From the NCBI GenBank assembly GCA_003671075.1, contig QWPT01000001.1, positions 1 through 64,000 on the forward strand: a stretch of DNA of 64,000 nt, read 5' to 3'. The notes beneath the pieces are model-generated. The model searched no databases. It worked only from the letters and a program-made list of their open reading frames with translations, and was not told the DNA's origin. Shown here one piece after another: positions 39,364-49,786 of this stretch; position 1 is the stretch's first letter; the number at the start of each line of letters is the position of its first letter. Origin of the DNA: Planctomycetota bacterium (GTDB lineage: Bacteria > Planctomycetota > Phycisphaerae > Phycisphaerales > SM1A02). The position numbers were made by a program, and so were the translations under genes.

Positions 39364-40752
39364 TTAGCGCTCGGATCGCTGCAGCAGATCTTGTTCGATT
39401 CGCCCAACTTCGGCCTGGAGTTTGCCGTCGGCGCGCGACTTCTCTTCGATCGTCCGCACCGCGTGCATGACGGTGGTGTGGTCACGACCACCGAAGTACC
39501 CGCCGATTTCCTCTAGGGAAAATCGGGTGTGCTTGCGAGCGAGGAACATGCAGACCTGGCGAGGCATCGCGATCGATTTATGCCGGCGTTTTGAAAGTAG
39601 ATCCGTGAGCTTCACATCGTAGAAGCGGGTCACGCTGTCGATGATCGATTGCAGACCAGGGGCATTTCCACTGCGCGAGGAGTTCTCGCTGTCGAGCGCC
39701 TGCTTGGCGAGTTCGAGTGAAATCGGAAGCTTGGCCGCCATGGCAAACCCGCGAACCGTGGTGAGCGCGCCTTCGAGCTCGCGGATGTTGGTGTCGACTT
39801 TGGCGGCGATGTACGACGGCACATCTTCCGGAAGCACGATTCCGTGCAGCGTCGCCTTGGACTTGATGATCGCAACCCGCGTTTCAAAGCACGGTCGCTC
39901 AATGCGCGCGACGAGCCCAGCGGCGAACCGGCTCGTCAGCCGCTCTTCGAGATCAGGAATCTCGGTCGGCGCCGCGTCGGAACTCAGAATGATCTGCTTC
40001 CCAAGCTGGTAGAGCGCGTTGAAGGTGTGGAAGAACTCTTCCTGCGTCTGCTCGCGCTTGGACAGAAAGTGGATGTCGTCGATCACCAGCACATCGGCGG
40101 TGCGAAAACGGTTGCGGAAATCGTTCATTCTGCCCGCACGCACCGCCTCATGGAACAGGTCCATGAACGAGTTGCAGGAGATGTAGCAAAGGCGCAAACT
40201 TGGCTGTGCGCGCAGCAATTCCTGGCAAACGGCGTGGAGCAGGTGGGTCTTGCCCAGTCCAACTCCGCCATGAATGAAGTACGGGTTGTAGGCGCGGCCC
40301 GGTTGCGCGGCGACGGCCTGCGCGGCCGCATGAGCGAGGCGGTTGCCTGGACCGACGACGAACGAGTCGAAGTTGTAGTCGGGGCTGAGGAGCATCTGCT
40401 CGTCGAGCCAAGCTGGACGGTCTGGCGAATCATCGCCTCGATGAGCAGCGGAAACACCTGAACCGTTCGCGGGAAATGGCACGCGCGGGTCGAACTTCGC
40501 GTCGTCGTCCGGGCTGACGAAGCGGACCACCAGCAGCCGCCCACTCACATTTTGCGCGGCCTCGGTGAAGTGGGTTCCGCAGCAGCGTTGCAGATATCGC
40601 AGTTGCACCGGCTCGCGCACCACAAGCCGTAGCACACCGTCGCGAATCTCCGACGGCTCGATGTCGTCGAACCAGTGCCGACAAATGTCGGAATGATTCT
40701 TCCGCAGATAGTCGACGAGCGACTCGCGAAAGGCTGGTTCGATCTTCTGCAT
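39364..40752 (-). CDS. dnaA: Chromosomal replication initiator protein DnaA
   Basis: NPYFIHGGVGLGKTHLLHAV, VLVIDDIHFLSKREQTQEEFFHTFNAL, GRDHTTVMHAVRTIEE. Confidence 0.97.
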   Translation of the reverse strand: MQKIEPAFRESLVDYLRKNHSDICRHWFDDIEPSEIRDGVLRLVVREPVQLRYLQRCCGTHFTEAAQNVSGRLLVVRFVSPDDDAKFDPRVPFPANGSGVSAAHRGDDSPDRPAWLDEQMLLSPDYNFDSFVVGPGNRLAHAAAQAVAAQPGRAYNPYFIHGGVGLGKTHLLHAVCQELLRAQPSLRLCYISCNSFMDLFHEAVRAGRMNDFRNRFRTADVLVIDDIHFLSKREQTQEEFFHTFNALYQLGKQIILSSDAAPTEIPDLEERLTSRFAAGLVARIERPCFETRVAIIKSKATLHGIVLPEDVPSYIAAKVDTNIRELEGALTTVRGFAMAAKLPISLELAKQALDSENSSRSGNAPGLQSIIDSVTRFYDVKLTDLLSKRRHKSIAMPRQVCMFLARKHTRFSLEEIGGYFGGRDHTTVMHAVRTIEEKSRADGKLQAEVGRIEQDLLQRSER

Positions 40753-41018
40753 AACGACTCCGATTTTGCCACGCGAAGAGTGTCGAGACTTTCAGCACAT
40801 CAACTCGTCGCGGCCATGAGCCAGATCAACAAGTACAACGCGAAGAACACATCGACACACGAATATTTTTCACCACGAACCGTTGCGTCCCACCGCAGCG
40901 ACTCGTCCCGACCAAACATCCTGACGGGGCGCGGACGATAGGGGGTCATGCTCAGTGCGTCAACGGACCAAAGCAGAACCCTCTCCCCGCGTTGTAATCG
41001 AAGATTTCAGCGTCGCGC

Positions 41019-42044
41019 CTACTCGACAGCGTTCGGAATATCCTCTTGACTTTCGCGCGGCAATTCCTCTGCGGGTGGCGCAGGTGGTTTGTTCGCGTCC
41101 TCCGCTGCCGCAACTTGCGCGTCATAGCGTGCGCGGTTTGAGCGATGGTCCATCAACAAGTGGATGCGACCAGCATCGGCGCCAGCAAGTTGCTCGATGC
41201 GCTCGCGCGCATAGTGAATAGTCGTGCGCCGCGAAACATGCACCAGCACGATCGCTTCAGCTTTCCACACCGGCAGCATTCGAATGATGTCATCGATATG
41301 CAGATGCATGCCCGTTCGCGCGCGATCATTGTGATCAGGCTCGAAGAATGTGCATTCGGCGATGACGATCTTGGCGTCGGCGAATTCATCACGCACGAGG
41401 TACTCGCCAGGCGCGGTGTCGCCGGTATAGGCGATCAGCGGAATGTCCATTTGTCGCGTGATTTCAGTGCCACGCGTGCGCAGCTCACGCAACTTCTCTT
41501 GCGGAAGATCGCGGAACTCCTCCTTGAGTTTGCTGCGCCGTTCAAGCACAGAGAAACCAAGGCTCGGGACGGTGTGCCGCGTTTCAATTGCGCGCAGACG
41601 AATATTATTCTTGAGCTCGAGATCCTTCTCTGGCTCAAGTGCGACGATCTCAAACGGCGTCTTCTGTCGCTCGAGCGGCTCCCACGCACGCATCATGCCC
41701 CGCAGCGATTGCTCGAGCTCCGGATGACATACGCATCGACCCACTGGAACACGCGGCTTGCCGTCGGGCTTGTCGGGCAGATGAGTCTCGCCGCCGATCT
41801 TCTGGAAAGATCGTTGGCTGAACCAGTAGGGAAGTCCGCCGAGATGGTCCATGTGCGCGTGCGAAAGCGCGATGGTCGGAACGCTGAGCACTGCTCGCGT
41901 GCATTGTCCGATGTCGAACGCAACATCAAGCTCAGGGATTTGAATGACGGTTTGTTCGCCGGCAACGCTGATTCCCTGCACGCGATAGGGCGGGAGATAG
42001 AGAAAGCCAAGCTGGCCCTCTCGGGCGGGGGGGCTGGGAAGCAC
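41019..42044 (-). CDS. MBL-fold metallohydrolase, ribonuclease Z-like
   Basis: ALSHAHMDHLGGLPYW, YTGDTAPGEYLV, VLVHVSRR. Confidence 0.85.
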   Translation of the reverse strand: MLPSPPAREGQLGFLYLPPYRVQGISVAGEQTVIQIPELDVAFDIGQCTRAVLSVPTIALSHAHMDHLGGLPYWFSQRSFQKIGGETHLPDKPDGKPRVPVGRCVCHPELEQSLRGMMRAWEPLERQKTPFEIVALEPEKDLELKNNIRLRAIETRHTVPSLGFSVLERRSKLKEEFRDLPQEKLRELRTRGTEITRQMDIPLIAYTGDTAPGEYLVRDEFADAKIVIAECTFFEPDHNDRARTGMHLHIDDIIRMLPVWKAEAIVLVHVSRRTTIHYARERIEQLAGADAGRIHLLMDHRSNRARYDAQVAAAEDANKPPAPPAEELPRESQEDIPNAVE

Positions 42045-42242
42045 GGGCGGAACTCCTTCGTCAGCGCTTTCGCGCGGACGGGGTGCGGATAAGAACGGAC
42101 AAGGTATTGCGATGATGTCCCGCGGTCAACGGGTGTTGTGGATGTTCCGTCTGTGCGGATTGCGCGGACGCTTGGGGTATCGGAACCCGTCTGTCCCAAC
42201 AGCACTCGGAAGTGTCGTGGGCATGTGGACGATGCAACGCCC

Positions 42243-42638
42243 ATGGACGACGCAGGAAACAGGCCACTTGGTCCGCGCAACCTCGGCGAAATGGAGCCGG
42301 GAAACCGCATGTTGTTGCTGGTCGAGGATCTCGATCGCAAGTTGCGCTCGCTTTCCGGCGCGCTCGACGCGCGCGACGAACACGATCTTCGTCAACTGGC
42401 CTACAACCTCGCCGAGGCCGCGCGGGAGGATCTCGACTGCGATCTGATCGGACTCGACGACGATGACGACGGTTTGCTCGACGAAATGCAGCTTTCGAGC
42501 GTGACCGAACGCGCGGACGACCTCATCGCATTTTGCCGTGCGGCGTTGGAGAACTGCGAGCAGGAGTATTGCAACGAATCTTCGCTCGATCAGGAACTCG
42601 AAGACCCCGAATCTGAGCGCGGAGTCGACGAAGCATGA
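42243..42638 (+). CDS. Small acidic helical protein, coupled to the downstream response regulator
   Basis: MDDAGNRPLGPRNLGEMEPG...; ATGA overlap with the next gene at 42635. Confidence 0.6.
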   Translation: MDDAGNRPLGPRNLGEMEPGNRMLLLVEDLDRKLRSLSGALDARDEHDLRQLAYNLAEAAREDLDCDLIGLDDDDDGLLDEMQLSSVTERADDLIAFCRAALENCEQEYCNESSLDQELEDPESERGVDEA

Positions 42639-43573
42639 ATCCAGCGGCGCTCACTCCTGACGCCCGATCTCGTGTGCCGCGCATACTCGCCGTCGACGAC
42701 TCCGAGCTCATGCACCGCCTCCTGCGTACTCGCCTGCAACTTGAGCAGGTCGAGATCCATTGCGCACTTACTGGCGAACAGGGCCTACGCATGGCGGCTG
42801 AACTTCAGCCCGAAGTCATGCTGCTCGACATTGATCTCGAGGGCATCGATGGCTTTGAAGTTCTGCAGCGACTCAAAGAAGATCCGCGCACCCGCGACAT
42901 CGCTGTGATTTTCATCAGCGCCAGTTGCGAAACCATGGACCGAGTGCGTTGCCTTGATCTTGGTGCAGTGGACTTTATTCCCAAGCCATTTGAGATGGCG
43001 GAACTCAAGGCGCGCGTCCGTTCGGCAATCCGGGTGCAGCAACTGTTGCGCATGCTTTCACAGCGCGCGCAGCTCGATGGACTCACCGCACTCTGGAACC
43101 GCGCGTACTTCGACCAGCGTCTTGCCGCCGAATTCGGCGAATCGCGGCGGCACAATCGACCACTTTCGCTTGTGCTGTGCGACATCGATCACTTCAAGAA
43201 TGTGAACGACCGATTCGGTCATCCGTTCGGCGATGAAGTGCTCGCGCTCTTCTCTACGATTCTCACCGGCGGCCGCGCCAGCGACATTCCTTGCCGTTAT
43301 GGCGGCGAGGAATTCGGGGTGATCCTTCCCGCGACCATGATCGGCGAGGCCATCGAGGTTTCCGAGCGATTTCGTCGTGCGTTCGAAGAGCACCAGTGGC
43401 GCCGTCATCCCGAGCTCGTGCTGACGGCGAGCTTTGGCGTTGCCGACCTCACTTCGATGCCGATCAGCACTTCGCCCGCCGACCTTCTTGCCCTCGCCGA
43501 CGCAGCGCTCTACGCAGCCAAGCGTGGTGGACGCAACCGCGTTTCGGTCAACAGTCTTCCACTCGCCGCCTAA
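42635..43573 (+). CDS. Response regulator with GGDEF diguanylate cyclase domain
   Basis: Receiver domain (ILAVDDSELMHRLLR, VMLLDIDLEGIDGFEVLQ) and YGGEEFGVILPA. Confidence 0.93.
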   Translation: MNPAALTPDARSRVPRILAVDDSELMHRLLRTRLQLEQVEIHCALTGEQGLRMAAELQPEVMLLDIDLEGIDGFEVLQRLKEDPRTRDIAVIFISASCETMDRVRCLDLGAVDFIPKPFEMAELKARVRSAIRVQQLLRMLSQRAQLDGLTALWNRAYFDQRLAAEFGESRRHNRPLSLVLCDIDHFKNVNDRFGHPFGDEVLALFSTILTGGRASDIPCRYGGEEFGVILPATMIGEAIEVSERFRRAFEEHQWRRHPELVLTASFGVADLTSMPISTSPADLLALADAALYAAKRGGRNRVSVNSLPLAA

Positions 43574-43614
43574 GTGCGCAACACGGCGCGTGCGCGCTGT
43601 GAGACAATCGACCG

Positions 43615-44358
43615 GTGCCGACCGTCGTCGATCAAGCCATCTGTATCCGCCAATGGGACTGGTCCGAGACCAGCCAGACCGTGAGCATGTTCTGTCGAAA
43701 CTACGGAATGATGCGCGGGCTCGCCAAAGGTGCACGGCGTGAACGCGGAAGTTTTTCCGGCGGGATCGGCATGCTCGCGCGCGGTGAGGTTGTTGCCGTG
43801 GTCAAGCCCGAGCGTGAGTTGCAGACGCTGACCCACTGGACGCTTCTGCAGATGTTCCGTCGCCCGCACGACGACCTCGAGACGAATCTCTACGCGCTTT
43901 CGATGGCCGAACTCATCCAACGGTTTTTGCCGCCTGCAGCGCCGCACCAAGGGTTGTTTGACGCCATGCTTCTCGCGCTCGAGCGGCTCGAGGAAGGGGA
44001 GCGGCCTGCGCCGGAGTTCCTGCGCTTCTTCTTCACATTGCTGCGTGAAACTGGCCACGAGCCCCGCACCGAAGCAGAGGGAATTCCTGGTTCGTGCCTA
44101 GCCTTCGATGCCGAGGATGGCGGAATCGTTGATTTTCGCGCCTTTCCACGGGCTTGGCGCATGCGGCCTGAAACTGCGATGACCCTTGCTCATGTTGCGC
44201 GCGGCGAGCCCGCTGATCTTTGCGATCCCGACGCTGTCGATCGCGCAATTCGCCTACTTATCGCCTACGCCCGCACGATCGTCAACGACGAGTTGGTGAC
44301 GCCGACCCTCGCGGTCACACCGCGGCCGCGTCGGCGTGCGCTCGGCGAACAATCCTGA
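43615..44358 (+). CDS. recO: DNA repair protein RecO
   Basis: QWDWSETSQTVSMFCRNYGMMRGLAKGARR; RecO-like length and C-terminal helical region. Confidence 0.85.
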   Translation: MPTVVDQAICIRQWDWSETSQTVSMFCRNYGMMRGLAKGARRERGSFSGGIGMLARGEVVAVVKPERELQTLTHWTLLQMFRRPHDDLETNLYALSMAELIQRFLPPAAPHQGLFDAMLLALERLEEGERPAPEFLRFFFTLLRETGHEPRTEAEGIPGSCLAFDAEDGGIVDFRAFPRAWRMRPETAMTLAHVARGEPADLCDPDAVDRAIRLLIAYARTIVNDELVTPTLAVTPRPRRRALGEQS

Positions 44359-44436
44359 GCGAAGTCGACCAAGGTCCGAAACTCCGCTGAACAAAGGCCC
44401 GTGGGATTCCGATGCATTGGAAGTCCCGAGCCAACT

Positions 44437-45948
44437 ATGTCCCAAGTTCCAATTGAGCGCGTGCTTTGTTCACCAAACCTTCCGACGCTTCCCGTCGTGG
44501 CTATGCGCGTGCTCGAACTCACCGCGCGCGCAGATGTCTCGTTGCGGGAGATTGCCGCGGTCATCGAGAACGATCCCGCCATTGCCTCGAAGGTCATTCG
44601 CACGATCAACTCGAGTTTCTACGGCCTGACCCATCGCTGCGGCTCAATTCAGCAGGCGCTTGCATTCCTCGGTTTGCAAACGGTCAAGGCGCTCGTGCTC
44701 GGATTCAGCCTCGCGCACTCGATCGACGGCGGCGGCTCTGACGAGGTGAGCTTCGACTTCCTGAGTTACTGGCGACGCTCGATTTATTCCGCAGCGGCCG
44801 CCCGCGAGATTGCGTTGCTGCACAAGCGCTGCGATCCCGACGAGGCGTTCATGGCGTCGTTGATACAGGACATCGGCATGGTCGCGCTTTGGCGCGCGTA
44901 CGGCGACCGCTATCTGCAAGTCATTGACCTGATCAAGGGCGATCACCGCCGACTCTGCGCGGTCGAAGCGCGGTCGTTTGAAATCGATCATGCGATCGTC
45001 AGCAGTGAGATGGTTGCGCGCTGGCGATTTCCTGAGGAAGTGGTGAACGCCGTGCGCTGTCACCACCGTTCTTTCGAGGCTGATTCGCAGTGTGCCGCGC
45101 TTGCGCGCACGATCGAACTCGCGGGAACCGCAGCATCAGTGCTGACGCAACGCACCGGCGACTCCGAGGTCGCGCGATTTCGCCGCGACGGGCAAGAGTG
45201 GTTCGATCTGCGTCCAGGTCCACTCACACTGCTGCTGCAAAAAATTGCTGATCGCGCCGACGAACTTTCGCATGCGTTCGGATTGGAAACCGGGGCGATG
45301 CCCGATGTCGCGGCGATCTTGGTGCGGGCAGCGCAGATTAGGCGTGATCAACAATTGGTCGAACCGATCATCGAGGCCGACACCTGCGATGTTGTCGACC
45401 ACGGTTCGATTTCCTTGGCGACGATTCCCGACGCGCGCGCCTTCGGTGATGATCTTCAAGCTTCGTTTGTGGCGAATGGTCGCCGCGCAGGCATCGGCGT
45501 GCTGTTGATTGGCATCGATCGTGCTCGTGCGGTGCAGGAAGGCTTTGGCGCGCGGGCCGTTGAAGCAGCAATGACCCACGCCGCGCAGCGCGTGCGCGAA
45601 CTCGCGCCGGCAGCATCACGCATCTATCGCTTTGTTGGCGCCGAACTGGCGGTGCTCGTGCCTGAAGCTGAGATCGAGGATCTCTGCCGAATCGCTGAGT
45701 CGATCCGCCGCGCCATCTCCATGCTCGCCGTTCCGTTTGAGCACGCGACGGAGAAGTCATTTCCGTCGACTGTTTCCATCGGCGTCGCTATCTACGAACC
45801 CTCCGGTGAGATTCGCAGCGCAAGTGGCATCGAAACGCCAGATCAGCTCGTGAGCGGCGCGATGTTCGCGCTTGCGGCCGGCCGACGCATCCGCAACCGC
45901 GTCATCGTTTTCCGCCGCGATCTCAAAGTCGAAACCGACGGTCGCTAA
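44437..45948 (+). CDS. HDOD-domain protein with C-terminal degenerate GGDEF-like domain
   Basis: LPTLPVVAMRVLELTARADVSLREIAAVIENDPAIASKVIRTINSSFYG; C-term RFVGAELAVLVPEAE replaces the GGDEF signature. Confidence 0.85.
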   Translation: MSQVPIERVLCSPNLPTLPVVAMRVLELTARADVSLREIAAVIENDPAIASKVIRTINSSFYGLTHRCGSIQQALAFLGLQTVKALVLGFSLAHSIDGGGSDEVSFDFLSYWRRSIYSAAAAREIALLHKRCDPDEAFMASLIQDIGMVALWRAYGDRYLQVIDLIKGDHRRLCAVEARSFEIDHAIVSSEMVARWRFPEEVVNAVRCHHRSFEADSQCAALARTIELAGTAASVLTQRTGDSEVARFRRDGQEWFDLRPGPLTLLLQKIADRADELSHAFGLETGAMPDVAAILVRAAQIRRDQQLVEPIIEADTCDVVDHGSISLATIPDARAFGDDLQASFVANGRRAGIGVLLIGIDRARAVQEGFGARAVEAAMTHAAQRVRELAPAASRIYRFVGAELAVLVPEAEIEDLCRIAESIRRAISMLAVPFEHATEKSFPSTVSIGVAIYEPSGEIRSASGIETPDQLVSGAMFALAAGRRIRNRVIVFRRDLKVETDGR

Positions 45949-45957
45949 ACCTGCGAT

Positions 45958-47274
45958 TCACTCTGCGATCTCGAGACTTGCATTCGAGTCAACCAAAGTC
46001 TCGTCGTCGGCATCGTCCACACTCTTCGCCTCTGGCGCCGGCATCACAACGATCTTCACCGTCGGCACCAGTGGAAATTTCTCGACGCATCGGCGGATCT
46101 CCGCCAGACTGACGGTCGAAATGCGTTCAACTTCGTCCTCAAGCGGAATGTACTCCGCGCCGTAACCCCAGAGCGTTCCGAGGCGAAACATGCGTCCGCT
46201 TGGTCGTTCCGCCGCCGCGGCTGCGCCAGTGGAAATGCGACTGCAGGCGCGAAGCAGATCATCGTCGGTGAGCGAGGTCACGATCGCATCGAGCTCACGA
46301 CGAAGGATCTTCTCGATCTCGTCGATCTTGTCGGGATCGCAAACGGCGAAGAGCGTCGAGTCGCCAAGGCCATCGTGGCCGTCGTAGCACGAGCTTGCCT
46401 CTTCGGCGATGCCCGACTCAACAAGCGCCCAGTGCAGGCGCGAACCATCGCCGCCACCAAGCACATGCATGAGAATGCCTGCGGCGTAACGCAAATCATC
46501 CTGAATCGAAGGTCCGGGCATCGACAACAACACATACGCCCGTGCGGTGTTCTTCAACTCCAAGATCGCCTCAGCGCGGCCAGGAGTCCAAGGTGGGTAG
46601 ACACGCGTCGGAGTCGCAGGCTTCCAGTGTCCGCAGAGCCTCGATGCCTCACTCACTAGTTCGTCGAAATCGAGGTTTCCCGCGGCAACCAGTGCGGCGT
46701 TGTCGGGGGTGTAGCGTTGATCGAAATAGCCAGCCATCTGCTCAAGGCTCAGCGCGGCGACGGAATCTTTGGTTCCCAGTACGCGGTGCGCAAGAGGATG
46801 TCCCGCGTAAAGCTGCTCCATCATCACTTCGATGCCGACCCAGAAAGGCTGGTCGGCGTACATTGCGATTTCCTCGAGGATGACAGCCTTTTCCTCGTCG
46901 AAATCGGATTGGCGCAGCGCGGGGCGAAGGATGTCGGCAAGGATTTCAAGCGCACCATGGGCGCGGTCGGGCAACACATGCGCGTGGTAGGCGGTCAACT
47001 CGCTGGTGGTAAATGCATTTTGCGCGGCCCCGAGTTCGTCGAAGTCCCGGTTCACTTCTTCAGCGCGTCGCTTGGCGGTTCCCTTAAACATCATGTGCTC
47101 AAGAAAGTGCGAGACGCCCATAAGTTCGGTCGGCTCATCGCGTGCGCCCGTCTTCACAAAAAAACCAATGGCGGCGGTGTGCGCGGTGGGGTCGATCTCA
47201 GCCTGGATCTCGAGACCATTTGGAAGGCGCGCGGTCCGGTGGGAAATCATTGGCTGACTCGACTTCTGGTTCAT
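45958..47274 (-). CDS. M16-family zinc peptidase (insulinase/processing-peptidase-like)
   Basis: GVSHFLEHMMFKGTAKR (HxxEH), downstream Glu motif (FDEEKAVILEEI). Confidence 0.92.
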   Translation of the reverse strand: MNQKSSQPMISHRTARLPNGLEIQAEIDPTAHTAAIGFFVKTGARDEPTELMGVSHFLEHMMFKGTAKRRAEEVNRDFDELGAAQNAFTTSELTAYHAHVLPDRAHGALEILADILRPALRQSDFDEEKAVILEEIAMYADQPFWVGIEVMMEQLYAGHPLAHRVLGTKDSVAALSLEQMAGYFDQRYTPDNAALVAAGNLDFDELVSEASRLCGHWKPATPTRVYPPWTPGRAEAILELKNTARAYVLLSMPGPSIQDDLRYAAGILMHVLGGGDGSRLHWALVESGIAEEASSCYDGHDGLGDSTLFAVCDPDKIDEIEKILRRELDAIVTSLTDDDLLRACSRISTGAAAAAERPSGRMFRLGTLWGYGAEYIPLEDEVERISTVSLAEIRRCVEKFPLVPTVKIVVMPAPEAKSVDDADDETLVDSNASLEIAE

Positions 47275-47322
47275 AGACGGGAAAGTCTAACGAGCGGTCG
47301 GATCCCCTACACTGCGACTTCC

Positions 47323-48426
47323 ATGGTTTCCCCGAGTCCAGAACAGCCCGTAAATCCGCAGAATCCATCGGCCGACGCCGTTGCCCGCACTGTTGCGCGC
47401 CATCCGCGTCCGCTTGGTGGAGACACCCAACGATCCGCTGGCGCGTCGCGACTCGAGCTCACATCTCTCGTGATCAACAATCGCGAGGAGCCCATCAACC
47501 ACCTCCGCATTCAGCGCAAGCCCGACTGGCTGCGCGCGCGAGTGCCGGGTGGAGAGGGTTACGAGCGGCTGAAGTCGATCATTGATGAGCACAAGTTGCA
47601 CACCGTTTGCCAAGAGGCGTCGTGCCCCAACATGGGCGAGTGCTGGGGCCGCGGCACGGCAACGATCATGATTCTCGGCGACATCTGCACGCGCGCGTGT
47701 GGTTTCTGCAACATCAAAACCGGCAAGCCGGCCACGCTCGATCTCGACGAGCCGCGTCGCGTTGCTGCATCGCTGAAACTGATGAAGCTCAAGCATGTCG
47801 TCATCACCAGTGTGAACCGCGACGAACTTTCCGATGGCGGTGCGAACATCTGGGCTGAGACGGTTCGCCGCGTGCATGATGCCTGCCCCGAGATGTCGGT
47901 TGAGATTCTGGTCGGTGATTTCCAAGGCGACGAGAAGGCGATACAGACCGTCTGCGACGCGCGACCAGAGATCATCTCGCACAACATGGAGACGGTTCGC
48001 CGCATGCACGCCGCGGTACGACCACAGGCGAAATACGAGCGATCACTGGCGGTGCTCCAGCAATTCAAGGCGAGCGGCCTGGTCACGAAAACGGGAATCA
48101 TGCTCGGCATTGGCGAGCATGACAACGAGGTGCTCGAGTTGTTGAGCGATGTGCGAACCGCGAGCGACGCCGACATCATCACCATCGGTCAATACCTGCA
48201 GCCGACGCGCAATCACCTTCCGATCGATCGCTGGGTGCATCCTGATCAATTCGCGATGTTCCGCGTCGAGGCGCTGGCGCGTGGTTTTAAGGTTTGCGAA
48301 AGCGGGCCACTGGTTCGCTCGAGCTACCACGCCGAGGAGCAGGCAGCGATGCTGTCTGGTGCGGCGAAGGACACTCACGACAATATGAATGTGCTCATTG
48401 CCAAGGGACGCGCCACGCGTCAGTGA
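47323..48426 (+). CDS. lipA: Lipoyl synthase
   Basis: CQEASCPNMGECWGRGTATIMILGDICTRACGFCNIKTGKP (two Fe-S cysteine motifs). Confidence 0.97.
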   Translation: MVSPSPEQPVNPQNPSADAVARTVARHPRPLGGDTQRSAGASRLELTSLVINNREEPINHLRIQRKPDWLRARVPGGEGYERLKSIIDEHKLHTVCQEASCPNMGECWGRGTATIMILGDICTRACGFCNIKTGKPATLDLDEPRRVAASLKLMKLKHVVITSVNRDELSDGGANIWAETVRRVHDACPEMSVEILVGDFQGDEKAIQTVCDARPEIISHNMETVRRMHAAVRPQAKYERSLAVLQQFKASGLVTKTGIMLGIGEHDNEVLELLSDVRTASDADIITIGQYLQPTRNHLPIDRWVHPDQFAMFRVEALARGFKVCESGPLVRSSYHAEEQAAMLSGAAKDTHDNMNVLIAKGRATRQ

Positions 48427-49583
48427 GCTGCGGGAGCGTGCGCTGCTGGTGGCTTTTCTGCAGTCTTTTCGGCAGGAGCGTGCGCGCCCGCGCTTGCCGC
48501 AGCGGGCTGGGCGGCAGTGGGCGGTTGAATGGCGGCAAGAATTCTGATCGGTGCGACAACAGGAGTTTGCGCCGCACGATTGGCCATCCACCAAGCAGCG
48601 GGCGTCCACACAACCAAGGTGAGGGTGGCGATGCTGAGCATCATCCGAGCTGATGCTGGGATAGCGTGCATCGGTGCGGCCAACGCTCGCAGTGGAAGCG
48701 AAATCAGCGTAAAGAACAGGCGAATGCGCGGCTTTGCGTCGTTCGCGGCGACATCCGGGGCGACATCCGCGGCGACACGCGCGCGCGCCGCGCCATCACC
48801 GCCAGAGACAACAGGCGCGCTCACACTTGGAGCCATGGTTGAAACATCAACCGGCTGCGCATGGGTCCCGGCGATGTTCGCGTCCACGCTTTTCGCGCTC
48901 GCACTTGTTTGGTTCGTGATGAGCGTTTCGGCTTTGGTCGGCGTCGCCACCGCAGCGGAAACATCAGGAGCTTTCTCGGGACTCGCACCGAACGCCGCGT
49001 CGCTGTTTGCATCAGCTTTGGCATGAACTCCCGGCGCCGGCGCCACAACATTCGCCGCTTGAAGGTCGCGTTCCTCGCGTCGAACTTCGGACGGGAGCTC
49101 TCTCGCAGCGCCGTCGAAATTCGACAGCGGATTGGTAATCGCGGCGGATGCAAACGACGGGACCATCGCGCGGCTGGTACCGAAAGCCTCGATGAGCGCG
49201 CGATTGACCTCTTCCTCCTGCCCACTCAGCACACGCTCGTCAAACACCGAGCGCAGCGCGCTATCGATGTCACCGTTGGCGTCCTTCAACAGAGAGTCAG
49301 CGTCATCCGAAAGCGCGGCGTCGATCTCTTGCATCAAAGGGTCGACAGATGCTTGTTCGAGCGCCTGCTCTGCAATCTTGCGATCAACTGGTTGGATGGA
49401 ATCGGCTTCGACGCTCTCGCCAGAAAGCAGTGCTTGGATCTGCCTCTCCAAGTCGGAAAAGTCATCGCTCGCGGCGGCTGGCGTCGGTGCCTGGGTGTCG
49501 GCGATGAGCTTGTCGATATCGATACCGATGTCATTTTCGACAGGGGCGGCGGCTGGCGCGGAGCTCGGAATCGGCTGTTCCAT
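48420..49583 (-). CDS. Ala-rich hypothetical protein with one C-terminal TM segment
   Basis: Acidic N-term (DIGIDIDKLIADTQ), single TM near the C-term; convergent 7-bp overlap with lipA. Confidence 0.65.
   Translation of the reverse strand: MEQPIPSSAPAAAPVENDIGIDIDKLIADTQAPTPAAASDDFSDLERQIQALLSGESVEADSIQPVDRKIAEQALEQASVDPLMQEIDAALSDDADSLLKDANGDIDSALRSVFDERVLSGQEEEVNRALIEAFGTSRAMVPSFASAAITNPLSNFDGAARELPSEVRREERDLQAANVVAPAPGVHAKADANSDAAFGASPEKAPDVSAAVATPTKAETLITNQTSASAKSVDANIAGTHAQPVDVSTMAPSVSAPVVSGGDGAARARVAADVAPDVAANDAKPRIRLFFTLISLPLRALAAPMHAIPASARMMLSIATLTLVVWTPAAWWMANRAAQTPVVAPIRILAAIQPPTAAQPAAASAGAHAPAEKTAEKPPAAHAPAAH
48745..48780. repeat. 12-bp tandem repeat, 3 units (GCGGCGACATCC type), coding
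   Basis: Read directly. Confidence 0.7.
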
Positions 49584-49720
49584 TGCTTCGTTATCGACGG
49601 GAAAATGCAGGGACTCAACTCAAATCAGGCGCAGCGCTCCGAAGCGCATTTGCGGCGCACCTGGTGGTCATCCAGTTGGATGCGCAAAGCGCGATATCGG
49701 GCGGTACGTAAGGGACGCGC

Positions 49721-49760
49721 GACGTGTCCGATTGCGGCGCGACATATCCGATTGCGGCGC
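49721..49760. repeat. 20-bp tandem duplication GACGTGTCCGATTGCGGCGC / GACATATCCGATTGCGGCGC, upstream of the transglutaminase-like gene
   Basis: 18/20 identical units, read directly. Confidence 0.75.
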
Positions 49761-49786
49761 GGCTTGCCCTACGCCACAATCCGCCC

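Noticed and set aside
46717-47322. N-terminal extension of the lipA ORF
   Set aside because: Antisense to the M16 peptidase gene; lipA homology begins after MVSPSPEQP at 47323.
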